Shown here: positions 48,691 through 59,713 of the stretch, piece by piece
Position numbering within the stretch: the first letter of the stretch is position 1
Layout: every line of letters starts with the position of its first letter
Assembly: GCA_014218235.1 (NCBI GenBank)
Contig: CM024763.1
Coordinates: forward strand, 89,452,244 to 89,516,243
Direction of reading: 5' to 3'
DNA from: Colocasia esculenta
Lineage: Eukaryota; Streptophyta; Magnoliopsida; Alismatales; Araceae
DNA length: 64,000 bases
Translations under genes and position numbers: made by a program
The notes under the pieces: generated by a model
The model's input: only the letters and a program-made list of their open reading frames with translations
Told to the model about the DNA's origin: nothing
Database searches by the model: none

Positions 48691-49102
48691 GTTGTCATCC
48701 TAATTTTGCAATACTCTTGCGAAATGTAATATCGTTCACTTGTTATCTTGTACTATTACTCTCTTGACTATACTTGATCGTTCTCTCTAGTTAACCTGCG
48801 TTACAAGACATTAATCACTTAAAGCATGCTTGTTTACACGAGATATTAAGTCCTACTGAGCGTTATCGCTCACCCTTCGTTATTGGTTATTGTGTTTTCA
48901 GGGAAGTCAAGTGACGACCTTACATACAACAACGGGATTGGACTGGAGTGATGAGCGTCCTGAAGTCATAGCGATGGAATGTCCTTAGTACCTTAGAGTC
49001 TAGTTAGATATTTGCTTTAGATTTCTTATCCAATGTAATAATGTCATTGAGCCCTATGTTTTGGCTCTGAATTAGTGGTTGTAATAGATTAGATGAATTA
49101 TC

Positions 49103-49108
49103 AATAAA
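49103..49108 (+). terminator. Polyadenylation signal in the LTR of B
   Basis: AATAAA lies in TTATCAATAAAATGATGAG, about 130 bp before the LTR end; the right LTR copy is at 53538-53543. It lies downstream of the TTTTCAG/G acceptor-like site, consistent with a terminal exon. Confidence 0.5.
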
Positions 49109-49240
49109 ATGATGAGTTTTATTGCAATTATTGTTCATTAGTTGCTCTGATATTTACGAATGTATGTGTAATTTTCATTACCATACTCGTTGTTCATGCC
49201 TCCTCGATTTATTCCGCTGTTAAATTGGCGTGGCATGATA

Positions 49241-49562
49241 GTTGGTATCAGAGCCTAGGATGTCCTTATCAGGATATTTAAGTCTAGGATGTTCTAGGTG
49301 AACTGCCGTGACATGTGTCTAAGTCAACTACCATACCTATGTGAGAATTGGGTAGAACCATGGTTAAGATCTGAATACATTATAAATATATATGTATCAA
49401 CTTGGTAATACTTTAGCACCCAAAGTCTAAAAAGAAATAAAGTTAATGCTATTGCTCGCAGGAGATTAATGGAGATGATGGAATGAAATATTCAGAATAG
49501 AATTGGTAGTCGTATAATATCATATGAATTTGGGGACCAAATTCTATTTAAGTGGGGGAGGA
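49241..49562 (+). other. Internal region of B (322 bp): PBS, acceptor-like site, polypurine tract
   Basis: PBS TGGTATCAGAGC (49243-49254), polypurine tract AAGTGGGGGAGGA (49550-49562) and no coding region. ATTGCTCGCAG/GAG (AG 49460-49461) is followed 6 nt later by an ATG with only four more codons before a stop. This looks like a remnant of the pre-gag acceptor and start seen in G1-G3. Confidence 0.85.
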
Positions 49563-52500
49563 TGTAGTACCCCGAAAAATCCATTAATTAAAAATTATAG
49601 ATAAATAGAAATTTTATATTTATAAATTCAATTAATTAAAACGATACACATCATTATTGCATGCGTACAAACCCCTATAAAAATTTTGTAAAAATAGTAG
49701 TTATACTTTAAATAATGTTCTCTAATGACCCATCATGAAATTTGGGCATAGAAAAATCGTTTGAACTTAGTTTAAGAATTTATGCGACTTATTAGCATAA
49801 TTAAGGAATAAGTCGAAGAACCCATTATTTTCTGACCCAAAGTGGATTATAAATAAAAATAAACATGTGGGTAGACTTTAAATAATATGGGATGATAGCC
49901 CATTATGATATTTGGACCAATGGACAATCTTGGCCCATAAATAAATTCTTTAATGAAAAGGATAAATAAAAAACCCATTAAGTAAAGTAAGTACATGTGT
50001 TGTACAATTAAGCTCACATGAGTTATTGGGCCAAGAGTAATTGCCCAAATGATGAATATTAGAAATATTGGCATGAATAATATTTATTCAATTTAAAAAT
50101 ATAAAATTACTTGAATAAGTGTGATAAATAGATTTACATAAGGATAAATGGTGAATAATTGGAAACTAAATCAATACCCATTAAGTTAAATTAGTTATGG
50201 GTTTGGTTAATGGACCTAACATGAATTGTTGGGCCCAAATGAGAAGAGCCCATCATGAGATGGGAAGTAATTAGTCTAAATTCGTACCTAAAAATAGTAA
50301 TAAATAGAAAAGGGTTAAGATAATGATTATTTTAACTCTTACTTATCTTAAAAAGAGTCATCATCCCATCCTAACACATTAGCCATTAAATTAGATCTCT
50401 TCCTAAGCCAATTAGTGGATTAATGCTTGAATATGGGAGATAAATGTGTAAATTCGGAGTTAATATTTAAATAAATTAAAAAGGGGTAAGATAATGACTA
50501 AACTAGCTTATAAATGTCTCTATAAGAGTCCTAGACCTATCCTAAATCATTACCCATGAAATTAGACCTCTCATCTATCCTATTAGGTGGGATAATGCAA
50601 GAAATAAGGGGATAAATAAAGAAATTAAAGAGTTGGAAGAAGTAGGAAGAGTTTTAGAGAGGATGGACTCTTGTAGCAACCATATACACCCTAATCCAAC
50701 CCTATCAACCCTCATTTTCGTGCTTAGACTTTGGGAGATGAAGGGAGAGGCTGGAGAACGAAGGAGCAAGGTGGAAGGAGCTTGGAGCAAAGGATTTCAC
50801 CCCGTCTTCGTCCAAAAACCCTAGCTTTTCATTCTTGTAACGAAAGGTAGGCAATCTCTCAAGCTAAAATCGTGAAATAATTACCCTAGGTAGACTTCAT
50901 GTACCTCTTCAAAAGCCCTATGGTTTCGTTGTATTCTGCTCATCCATTTGGGCGAATTTAATTCGTGAATTCTTTCTGTTACCCTGAACTAAAATCTCAT
51001 GTTTTCTCTAATTCTCCACATGTACTTTCTCTCATGCCATGATAAAATTCTCGTGTATATTGAATCTTATTATCTTTCAAACGCCCCTGGTCTTGCTCGA
51101 TTTCAATCTCCCATGAGGGAGAATTAAATCTTTGAATCCCTATATGTTGCTTGTACCTGACTCTTCAAGTTTACCTTTAAACGTCGTGCATACTTGATAT
51201 CCTGCTATGAGAAAATTATCTAAAATACTAATTCGTGTTAGCTTTTGAATGCTCCTAGTTTTGTAATTTTGCATCGTGTATTTATCTCTAATTAATTCGT
51301 GGAACACTGACTACACCTGTTTAGGTCACCGAAAAGTAACCCAATCAGTGCATGTCTAAATCTTATCTATTTTAAAATTAATCGTGCATGTTGATAGATA
51401 TACATGTCTACTTTCGTTTAAAACTGGTTTTGTACTTTTTGGATCACCGTGCTATTTTATATGGAATTTAGAACGTCCCTGTATCACAGAGGACTCGCCC
51501 TGGGAAAAAGGGAAAAAAGGCAATCTCACCTGTTATCGCGACGGCGCGATCCGCCGCCATATCAGTGAGGTCGCGCCGGCCATTAACGTCGCGTCAAGAA
51601 CGCATCGGCATAAGCCGCCGCGATTCACTCCGGACCGGACCAGACCGGCCAGGCCCTGTGTCGCGTCCGACCGTCCTGCGCGACTTGAATCGCGACGGGT
51701 GAGTCCGCCGCGTTTTCATGAATCCAACCAAAATGCAAAATTGTGCATATGCCCTATTGTTTAAGCTATATACCCCTTAATTGGCCATGATTAACCCATG
51801 TTATAGTTAATTCGACTTGGTAAATTAATAAATGACATTAATGATATAAATTTAATTATTTAAAATGACATTGCACGACTTGTCATATCCTCAAGATTTC
51901 TTTACACTTACACACACAACATTATTAAATATCATTTGACCTTGATAAGTTATGCAATAATGTATTCGGTAAAACAGTGAAATAAATGACTAAATTACCC
52001 TATTAAATTAAATACAATTGTCTTCATTTTTACTCGCGCATTTTAAATACCGTTATCGTTTTCCCTCGGCCTTCGAGCACTCGAGGCACGACGAACCCGT
52101 TTTCTACACACTTTTCTCTTGACTTGGACCACCTCTCCACTGGGAATACTCTCGAATGGACTAGGGACTCCTTGTCAAGGCCTCCGTAAGTCTTCTTGGC
52201 TTTGGCGCACGTCTATTGCCGACGAGCTGGTTGTACCTTTAAATCCCGTTACACTCTTAGGGATCAGTACGATCCAAACGGCCTTAGTGAGATCTCTCTT
52301 ATCTTGTGATCACGCCGGACCACCTGGCCAGTGTTCTTAGCACGGCTAGTGGGCGGTGGTGACTTCTTCTACCAGACTGCCGGTACCCGACCTGGTGTTG
52401 TGCAACAGTTACTATCATGGTTTGTCGTTGTTTTACGATTATACCGCTATCTCATCTACTATCCTTGTACTCTCATCTATTCACGTTCACTCTACTATCT

Positions 52501-53675
52501 CGTCTATTCATCTAGTACTCTCTTGAGACTCTTGAGCTATTGCGGCTCCCATTGCTTGTACTATACATGACTGTCTAGCGCCATAATATGGGTCCGGTGA
52601 CCCTACTGACTTGAATGCATAGTGTGCAGGGCACGGAGAGTGTCCGAGGGGCTCCAATCTAGTCCTGGGGGCAGAGAGCCACCCGAAAATACCTGCAGGG
52701 GCTATTGACGGTGTTCTGCATTGCACTGGTTCTGACCATCTCGACATTGGCTAGACATTTAATTGTTTTACTATTAGTCTGAGGAGTTCAGACATATTGT
52801 ACCAGTTCTGTGCTATTAGTGTGCTAGCACTGACTGTTGTAACATTAGTCTCAGGAGTTCAGACGTAATGTACTATCGTTAAATGGCTACTGTCCCAAAG
52901 TGACTATTGCCGTACTCGACTAGTGCACCGTGGTGCAACCATACACGTTATCTCATTACATGTTATCTCTTACACGCTATCTCCTTACATGTAATCTCGT
53001 TACACTCTATCTTGATATACAAGCTATCTCGTAACACGCCACCTTGATACAAGCTATCCTATTACATGTCATTTTGATACACGCTATCTTGTTATACACT
53101 ATCTTGTTACACGCTATCTCATTATGTTGTCATCCTAATTTTGCAATACTCTTGCGAAATGTAATATCGTTCACTTGTTATCTTGTACTATTACTCTCTT
53201 GACTATACTTGATCGTTCTCTCTAGTTAACCTGCGTTACAAGACATTAATCACTTAAAGCATGCTTGTTTACACGAGATATTAAGTCCTACTGAGCGTTA
53301 TCGCTCACCCTTCGTTATTGGTTATTATGTTTTTAGGTAAGTCAAGTGACGACCTTACATACAACAACGGGATTGGACTGGAGTGATGAGCGTCCTGAAG
53401 TCATAGCGATGGAATGTCCTTAGTACCTTAGAGTCTAGTTAGATATTTGCTTTAGATTTCTTATCCAATGTAATAATGTCATTGAGCCCTATGTTTTGGC
53501 TCTGAATTAGTGGTTGTAATAGATTAGATGAATTATCAATAAAATGATGAGTTTTATTATAATTATTGTTCATTAGTTGCTATGATATTTGCGAATGTAT
53601 GCACAATTTTCATTACCATACTCGTTGTTCATGCCTCCCCGATTTATTCCGCTGCTAAATTGGCGGGGCATGATA
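49563..53675 (+). repeat. Right LTR of B (4,113 bp)
   Basis: Nearly identical to 45141-49240, including donor (first intronic base 50847), CpG cluster and minisatellite. One arm of the second GTCTGA hairpin is changed (GTCTCA at 52848), so that helix is weakened. Confidence 0.92.
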
Positions 53676-54560
53676 CTACACCTGACTCTAGGGCTAACTG
53701 CCTAGCGAACTGCTCAAAAATGAACGAGTGAGTAGCACCCGTATCAAACAAAACCCGAGCGTGCACACCTAAAAGCAAAACCGTACCTTCGGTGACATGC
53801 TCCGCCTGCTCGGCGTCCTCGCGAGCTAAAGCAAACACTCGAGCTGGGGCTCGAGGCCTTCCTGGTCTTCCTGTAGCTGGTGCTGCTGCCGCTACTGCTG
53901 CTAGGGCTAGCGCTCCGCGCTGGACTCCCTGCTGATGACTTGGGCAATCCTTGATCTTGTGGTCGTTGATTCCGCACTTCAAGCACTTTCCTGTAATCAT
54001 CCAACATTCGGTACCACCATGTGTCCTCCCACAGTGGGGACACTCTTTCTTCACACCAGGGGAACGTACAGAAGGTACCTGAGTACTTCCGACTGCTACT
54101 GATCGCTGCTGTGTCGGGTACACCGCTTTCTTCTTGTCCTGCCGCTGGAACGTGGCTGCAGGTCTCTTTTGCGAAGCCTTCTTCTCTTCAAAGTATTGCT
54201 CCATCTCACCCTCTACCTACAAGAAGCGCTGAGGGCCTCATCCAAAGTGCGGTGGTCAAACGCCACGAGCCTCATCCTCAATGATGGCTTCAGGCCCATC
54301 ACGAATTTCTTTGTCTTCCTGCGCTCGTCTGCCACGATATGAGGTGCATATTTAGCGAGTTCAAAAAATCTTGCCTCATATTCTAGCACGATCATGGAGC
54401 CTTGAGCCAAAGAGAGGAACTCCTGCTCCATCCGATCTTGAACATGCTCGGGGACGAACTTGGCCCGAAAGAGCCTCACGAACTCGTCCCAAGCAACATC
54501 AATCACACCATCCTCAAACCGGGTACGCAACAATGAAGCCCACCATACATCAGCTCTTTC

Positions 54561-54637
54561 CTGCAGTACACCGTTCATAAGCACCATCTATCAAATCTAA
54601 CTTAACAGAACATACAAGCATATAAACTAAAGCATAC
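54561..54637 (-). other. Gag intron 2 of G3 (77 bp)
   Basis: On the minus strand GTATGCTTTAG...GTGTACTGCAG, with the same position and phase as in G1 and G2. Confidence 0.8.
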
Positions 54638-54829
54638 CTGTTGCATGTGGGTGGCTAAAGTGACCTTATCCTCATCTGCACACCTGATGGCTCGGAAGAT
54701 CTTTTCTATCTCCCTCATCCAGCTTTCAGCCAACAATGGGTCGCTCTCCCCCTTAAAAGAGGGTGGCAGCATCCTCTTCAATCTTTCCATGGTGGAAGGT
54801 CCACCATGGTGATGAACTGGTACTTGAGC

Positions 54830-54917
54830 CTGCTACAGTACACAGCAAGCAATTCACAATCAACACAATATCGCATAAGCAAATAAAATAGACTATTAAT
54901 CATTTTATTAGTCTAAC
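54830..54917 (-). other. Gag intron 1 of G3 (88 bp)
   Basis: On the minus strand GTTAGACTAAT...TACTGTAGCAG, with the same position and phase as in G1 and G2. Confidence 0.8.
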
Positions 54918-55294
54918 CTGAGCCTCCAACTGTGCCTGGAGTGCTGCCTGAGTATGAGCCTACGTCTGCATGGCTTGCACCAGACCTTGCATGAATACTC
55001 CATAATCCACAGGCGGCGGTGGGGGAAGTACAGGACCTTGCGGTGCCGGGGCCTGCTGCTCCGCCCGCTCTTCACGTCTCGGCTCGTCCTCACGGGCCGG
55101 CGCTCCGCCACGCCTACCTCTCGAAGCCATGGCTGTAATAAATTTCAGCCACCATTAGCTAGGTTACTAAGTTTTCTAACCATTTTCTTATCTCATTTCC
55201 ACTTCTTATTAGTGTTTTCTACACATGTGGACATACTTAGCATGCAATGGGGATGAAGACATGTATATATATTCATGTGTAATCTCAACCGGTT

Positions 55295-55306
55295 GCTCTG
55301 ATACCA
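55295..55306 (-). other. Primer-binding site of G3
   Basis: The complement reads TGGTATCAGAGC, 5 nt inside the 5' LTR on the minus strand. Confidence 0.92.
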
Positions 55307-55311
55307 ATCTC

Positions 55312-58300
55312 TGTAGCGACCCTCATTATACCGGTACGGTTATACCAACCCACGTCGGTATAGTGAACGTTGCCACAGTGGGACATTTACCCAACAATAA
55401 CATTCAGCTGAGATACACGTGAGAGTAGCGGAAGTAAAAGAACCACTGTCTTCATTTCATTCATCATCCACATTTAACATACATGATTGCAATAACATTT
55501 CAAGAACTAAAAGTCCACATAATTAAATTGCTGAAAATCAAATACATAATTGTCCACACTTAAACATTTCTTTCCATGATAATGCTAGTACAATGTTGCA
55601 ATTACATACTATGAAATCAAAATATCGCAAAGTACACCAACGATCTATTCTCCACGCTCGGAGTCGGTCTCCACTGCCTCCTCCGCAAGTGTGTCGTCAC
55701 CAACTACGCCTGTACGCCGAAGCAAGTAATGAGTCTAAAAGACTCAGCAAATAACACTACATCTATCATACATGCACATATCATAGTAGGTTTTTACATA
55801 CCATTTGCATGACACAACATGTAGCATGCGTAACATTGAAATTAACAACCTATCATGGTAATTCTATTAATGAAACACATGATTCTTGCTTTCAGATTTC
55901 CTAAATTAAAATCTACTATCACATGCTCTCTAATCATTCTAACACATGAAAGTTCTACTCTCAATTAAGCTAAAACATGAAAGCAAGTTTAGCATGAATA
56001 GCTTACATACATGAAGGAAAACATTGCTAACATGGTTACTTCTCATTCTTTCGCATGCACATAACCATTTTACATGCTTTCAGCTTGCTGTTTTGACATG
56101 ATTAAACACTTTACAATCTAACACATGAAAGCTATGTTCTCATTCAAACCACAACGTGAGAGTAAACACACATGGAATGGGTTACACATAAGTAAGGATT
56201 GTCCCTAGCATGGATTCTACGCATTGTACACATATAACACATGATCATAACCACATTTATGTTGCTGTCCTAACATGATTTCAGATCATCATATCATGGA
56301 TTTGAATTTCTCATCCTCACATTTTGGTTTCACATTTTTACACAATTTCTAATTCACAAACTTCACTTTTTACACATTGCACATTTACACATTGTTCACA
56401 CTACACAATTTGCACATGATCACAATCACATTCACATTTTACACTTTAGTGCCGTGACACATAGTCCAAACCACCATAAGAAGGACACACCACATCACAT
56501 ACACATAGACGCCACCTAGGCAATACAGTGACGACTCTTGGACTGCGCAGACCGGGAGAACAAGTCTCCACCCTAACCAGTGGTACTTGTCCACCTCCAG
56601 GATTTCATCCTGATGCCCTTAGGATCACAACACATTGAACCTTCCCATGGAGACTTTTCCATGGTATGGTTCCACAGCCCTCTATGGAAGCAGTATCACA
56701 CTTGGCACAGTTTTACACATTACACATATAGGTTTTTACACACACTTTACACATGACGCTCATATCTCATTCATTCTCTCATTCGCAACATGACTCAATT
56801 TTCCTAATCATGCCACTACAGATGACAAAAATTAACATTCAGGAAGCTTCACAATCAGGTTGGGTTACACATAAATTAAATCATTTCACAAAGGCATGCA
56901 TTAATTACCTATTTTTGTATGAAAAATTCATATTGCATGGTATAGTTGTCCAAACGACCTGAGAATTTAACCACATGCTGATTTCGGGTTTAGGACCCCA
57001 CATGAAAATTTTCACATTTTTCTGATCCAAAATGCAATTTCAAAAAATTTAACATAAATTCCCGTATTATTCAAAATTCAATTTATCATGATGTATAACA
57101 TAAAAATTCAGTTTTAATAGATCATAACCCTGGACTCAATATACACACTACCACAGGAATTTTCCAAAATTTATTTCACAGTACACAATTTACTGGAGAT
57201 TTTACAACCCTACACATGTTTTTCTAATTCCATTTCAGAAAATTCAATAAATCAGAGGAGCATGGAGAAAATTCCCAAAAATTCAGAGCATGGGCTGATT
57301 TACCCACTCTTGGTTTAGAAAAATTTAGGGCATCCAACTTCACATGAATTGCACAAACGGTAACGAACATGGTCTAGGTCTCATCATGCATACATTCTCC
57401 ATAACAAAACCATTTATGCCAAATCACAGAAATTACAAGGATCTCACCACACATTCAGACATCCATATTACATATCATAATAGGTTTACAATATATCCTA
57501 ATCTAAAACACATCGAAATTAATCATATATATCAGGAAGAACAGCTCACTGTTCTGTCCTGGAGAACTTAACGGCGGTCTCTGGCCGTTCCAGTAGTGGA
57601 CGGCTAGATCGCTGAATGCACACTAGGGATCTCGGTGTCAAGGGCATTGACGCCAAGTTCCTGTCTGTGCAGAAACACAGACCGAACTCCAAAAATCAAG
57701 AAGAATGGGGGATCTAGGACACGAGGAAAAATACATAAAAATGATAAAACCCTACTTGACATCTACATGGACGATAGGGGTAGGTTACTTGCCTCTAGAA
57801 AATACTCCAGACGGATCTAAATGGTCGGAGAAGCTCTCCTTGGGCAGTCCCAAGAAGTTCCACAATTGCTCTCCTCCGGGTTCTAGGACGAAGATGCCTC
57901 CAAGATGAGGTCGGGGAAGTCTCCTCCTTCACTTCAGCTAGCTCCTTGTTGTGGTAGATGGCCAGGAACAGCTTCAAAAGGTCGGATCCAAGCTTGCAAA
58001 GAGTGGGGTTTTCTCACAGTTTTCTCTATCTCTCAAAAGAGGTCAAGAGAGGGGTTTTAGAGTTGTATTCGGGTTCAGATATAGGAGAGAGGCCTCTCCC
58101 ATCCCGCAGGGTTGATGTGAGCCCTTTCAGACCGTTGGGGACAGCTCCCCAATGGGTGAGCTAGCTTGCTCCCGGAAATCTGGCTCTGCAACGCATGCAG
58201 GTCAGAGAAATTAGCGTCCACATCGCTGGACGTTGGGATTAGTGTTGGCGTCCATATGGTTGACGCCTACACAACACAAGCGTCCATTGACATTGACGCC

Positions 58301-58552
58301 AAGCTGGCCTTCGGCCAGAACTCAAAAACATGCAGGAAACCATGCATAACCTATACGCATATACATGCATTATGTATACTATCACGTACATGCTACCATC
58401 ATACCATTCATACATTATTTACAACTAACTTATACACATGCATACATAAGTATAAATAGTTAATACATACGTAGATATGTACATCTATGCATACACAACA
58501 TAAATTATTTACACGAAATTAAAATAATGCAACAAAAATCGAGGTCCTTACA
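55312..58552 (-). repeat. 5' LTR of G3 (3,241 bp)
   Basis: On the minus strand it runs from TGTAAGGACCTCGATTTTTG (58552) to GGTCGCTACA (55312). It has the same landmarks as the other G3 LTR: GC-type donor with first intronic base 57792 and hairpin 55746-55730. It holds no gene. Confidence 0.92.
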
Positions 58553-59700
58553 ACTGAACTGATCCGTTATGAATCGCTGGATGGTAATGTTACCTAACTG
58601 TCAACCAGCTAGATTCATTGTCACAGTGGCGTGATTGGTCCTTAGACCTGAGACACCAAGGACACCTTGTTGGTGGACTTCTGGGTTTTGACCTTGACTT
58701 ATAGATCTCTAGCCATGAGGTCTTAATCAGTTAAGTGTTCGGATCTAGCGGAATACCTTCGAAGGTGATTGTGTGGTCAATATGGGATCGCTCGCTCTCG
58801 GTAATAAGAGAGTGAATGCTCTAGGGAAAGATGCATGATAGTCCCTGGCTCGGGCAAGACTACTTATCAGAAAAGGAGTTTTCTGATATTGTTATGCGGC
58901 ATCTAAACCAAGTGAGTACACACATTAGGGTTTGATAGTTGACCATACCCTAAGTGCGCTCGGAGCATTGTACGAGCGAAGGATTATAGTCACGTGGTAA
59001 CTGATGACAGAAAAAGGTTCCTTGATTGGGTTGCTGAACCCCAATGCTTTCCAAGATCAAGTGGTGTTGCTTGGCACCCAACTTGATTGGAAGCCCGGTC
59101 AATTATCGTGAGACGATAATTGATTGTGTAATTAATTAACATGAGATATTAATTAATTACAGTAAGTCAATAAAGAGTTATTTGGCTTAATGGGCTGAAA
59201 ACTGGACTAGCACTCGGGCCTAGAGGGTCACACGCAATAGAGTTCCGAGCAGACTAGGCAGGATGATAGATATAGACATTAACTGGGTTTTTGTGAAAAA
59301 CCGCAGAGTCTATATATACACGTGGAGAGTTAAACCCTGGCCTAAGCTCCAGGCTCTCTCCCTGGCCGCCACCTCCTCTCTCTCTCCCTGGGCACCCCCA
59401 CCTCTTCTCTCTCCTGGCACATGGTGGAGCTGAGATCCGGGAGACGCGTGGAGACCGAGGAGATCCCGTCTGCGTCCGGAGCTCGCGTGGATACGTCTAG
59501 AGGCCGGACACTTGAACGGCTTGAAGCACCAGCACCTCCAGCGCCACTTCCTCCCCGGATTCGGGAGTTTCGCAACCCCGCAAAGGTATAGATCGGATCT
59601 CCTTGTGCGCGGGTTCTCCATTTTGTTCGATTCCGACCGCTGGCAATGATATCTACGAGAGGGAATCGCGTTTCCGCTGCGCTCTCTACGAAACCTTTCA
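58553..59700 (+). repeat. LTR of copia C, part 3
   Basis: It resumes after G3 with the second ACTGA and ends CTTTCA at 59700. It contains TATATATA (59311-59318), a CT-rich leader (59350-59420) and a donor-like GCAAAG/GTATAG (first intronic base 59586). It holds no gene. Confidence 0.85.
59311..59318 (+). promoter_or_regulatory. TATA box of copia C LTR
   Basis: TATATATA in AGTCTATATATACACGTGG is followed about 40-100 bp later by a CT-rich leader, typical of a plant promoter start. Confidence 0.6.
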
Positions 59701-59701
59701 G

Positions 59702-59713
59702 TGGTATCAGAGC
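59702..59713 (+). other. Primer-binding site of copia C
   Basis: TGGTATCAGAGC lies 1 nt after the LTR end; it matches initiator Met tRNA. Confidence 0.92.

Larger units (their letters stand above)
45141..49240 (+). repeat. Left LTR of B
   Basis: Parts in order: AT-rich U3 with two diverged copies of a TAAGATAATGA-containing module (about 45885 and 46055), a leader exon ending at donor-like GAAAG/GTAGGC (first intronic base 46426), a CpG-palindrome cluster (47110-47300), two GTCTGA-GGAGT-TCAGAC hairpins (48356-48372 and 48427-48443), a 15-bp minisatellite (48522-48690), TGAGCG-TTAT-CGCTCA (48857-48872), TTTTCAG/G (AG 48900-48901) and AATAAA (49103-49108). It holds no protein gene; short frames here are repeated in both LTRs. 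Confidence 0.92.
45141..53675 (+). mobile_element. Non-autonomous giant-LTR retrotransposon B, inserted in G3
   Basis: TSD CTACA (45136-45140 and 53676-53680). Left LTR 45141-49240 (4,100 bp), internal region only 322 bp (49241-49562), right LTR 49563-53675 (4,113 bp). The internal region has a PBS and a polypurine tract but no gag or pol, so the element must borrow proteins. The LTR start TGTAGTACCCCGAAAAATC is Tekay-like, but the LTRs end TGATA (TG...TA instead of TG...CA). The two LTRs are very similar, so the insertion is recent. It interrupts the protease coding region of G3. Confidence 0.93.
53681..55130 (-). pseudogene. G3 gag and start of protease, with introns in gag
   Basis: On the minus strand: ATG at 55130 (acceptor-like TTATTACAG ends 2 nt before it), exon 1 55130-54918 (213 nt), exon 2 54829-54638 (192 nt), exon 3 from 54560. 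Gag capsid region, two knuckles (CPHCGRTHGGTEC and CLKCGINDHKIKDC) and protease LFDTGATHSFIF follow, then element B interrupts after LALESGV. A CAG-to-TAG stop with a 1-bp loss lies near 54222. Exon lengths equal those of G1 exactly. Confidence 0.9.
22953..58552 (-). mobile_element. Ty3/gypsy chromovirus G3, minus strand, split by G2 and B
   Basis: TSD ACTGA (22948-22952 and 58553-58557). On the minus strand: 5' LTR 58552-55312, PBS 55306-55295, gag and protease start 55130-53681, element B, remaining protease to integrase 45140-42341, element G2, integrase end and chromodomain 26692-26246, polypurine tract and 3' LTR 26201-22953. Removing the two insertions and one TSD copy of each gives a normal gypsy of about 11.4 kb. 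The LTRs are nearly identical apart from small indels, for example about 11 bp missing in the right copy near 55423. Confidence 0.93.

Noticed and set aside
48486..48767. Repetitive open frame with YLxTRYL-type repeats
   Set aside because: It is the translation of the 15-bp minisatellite (a multiple of three keeps it open); the right LTR copy breaks it.
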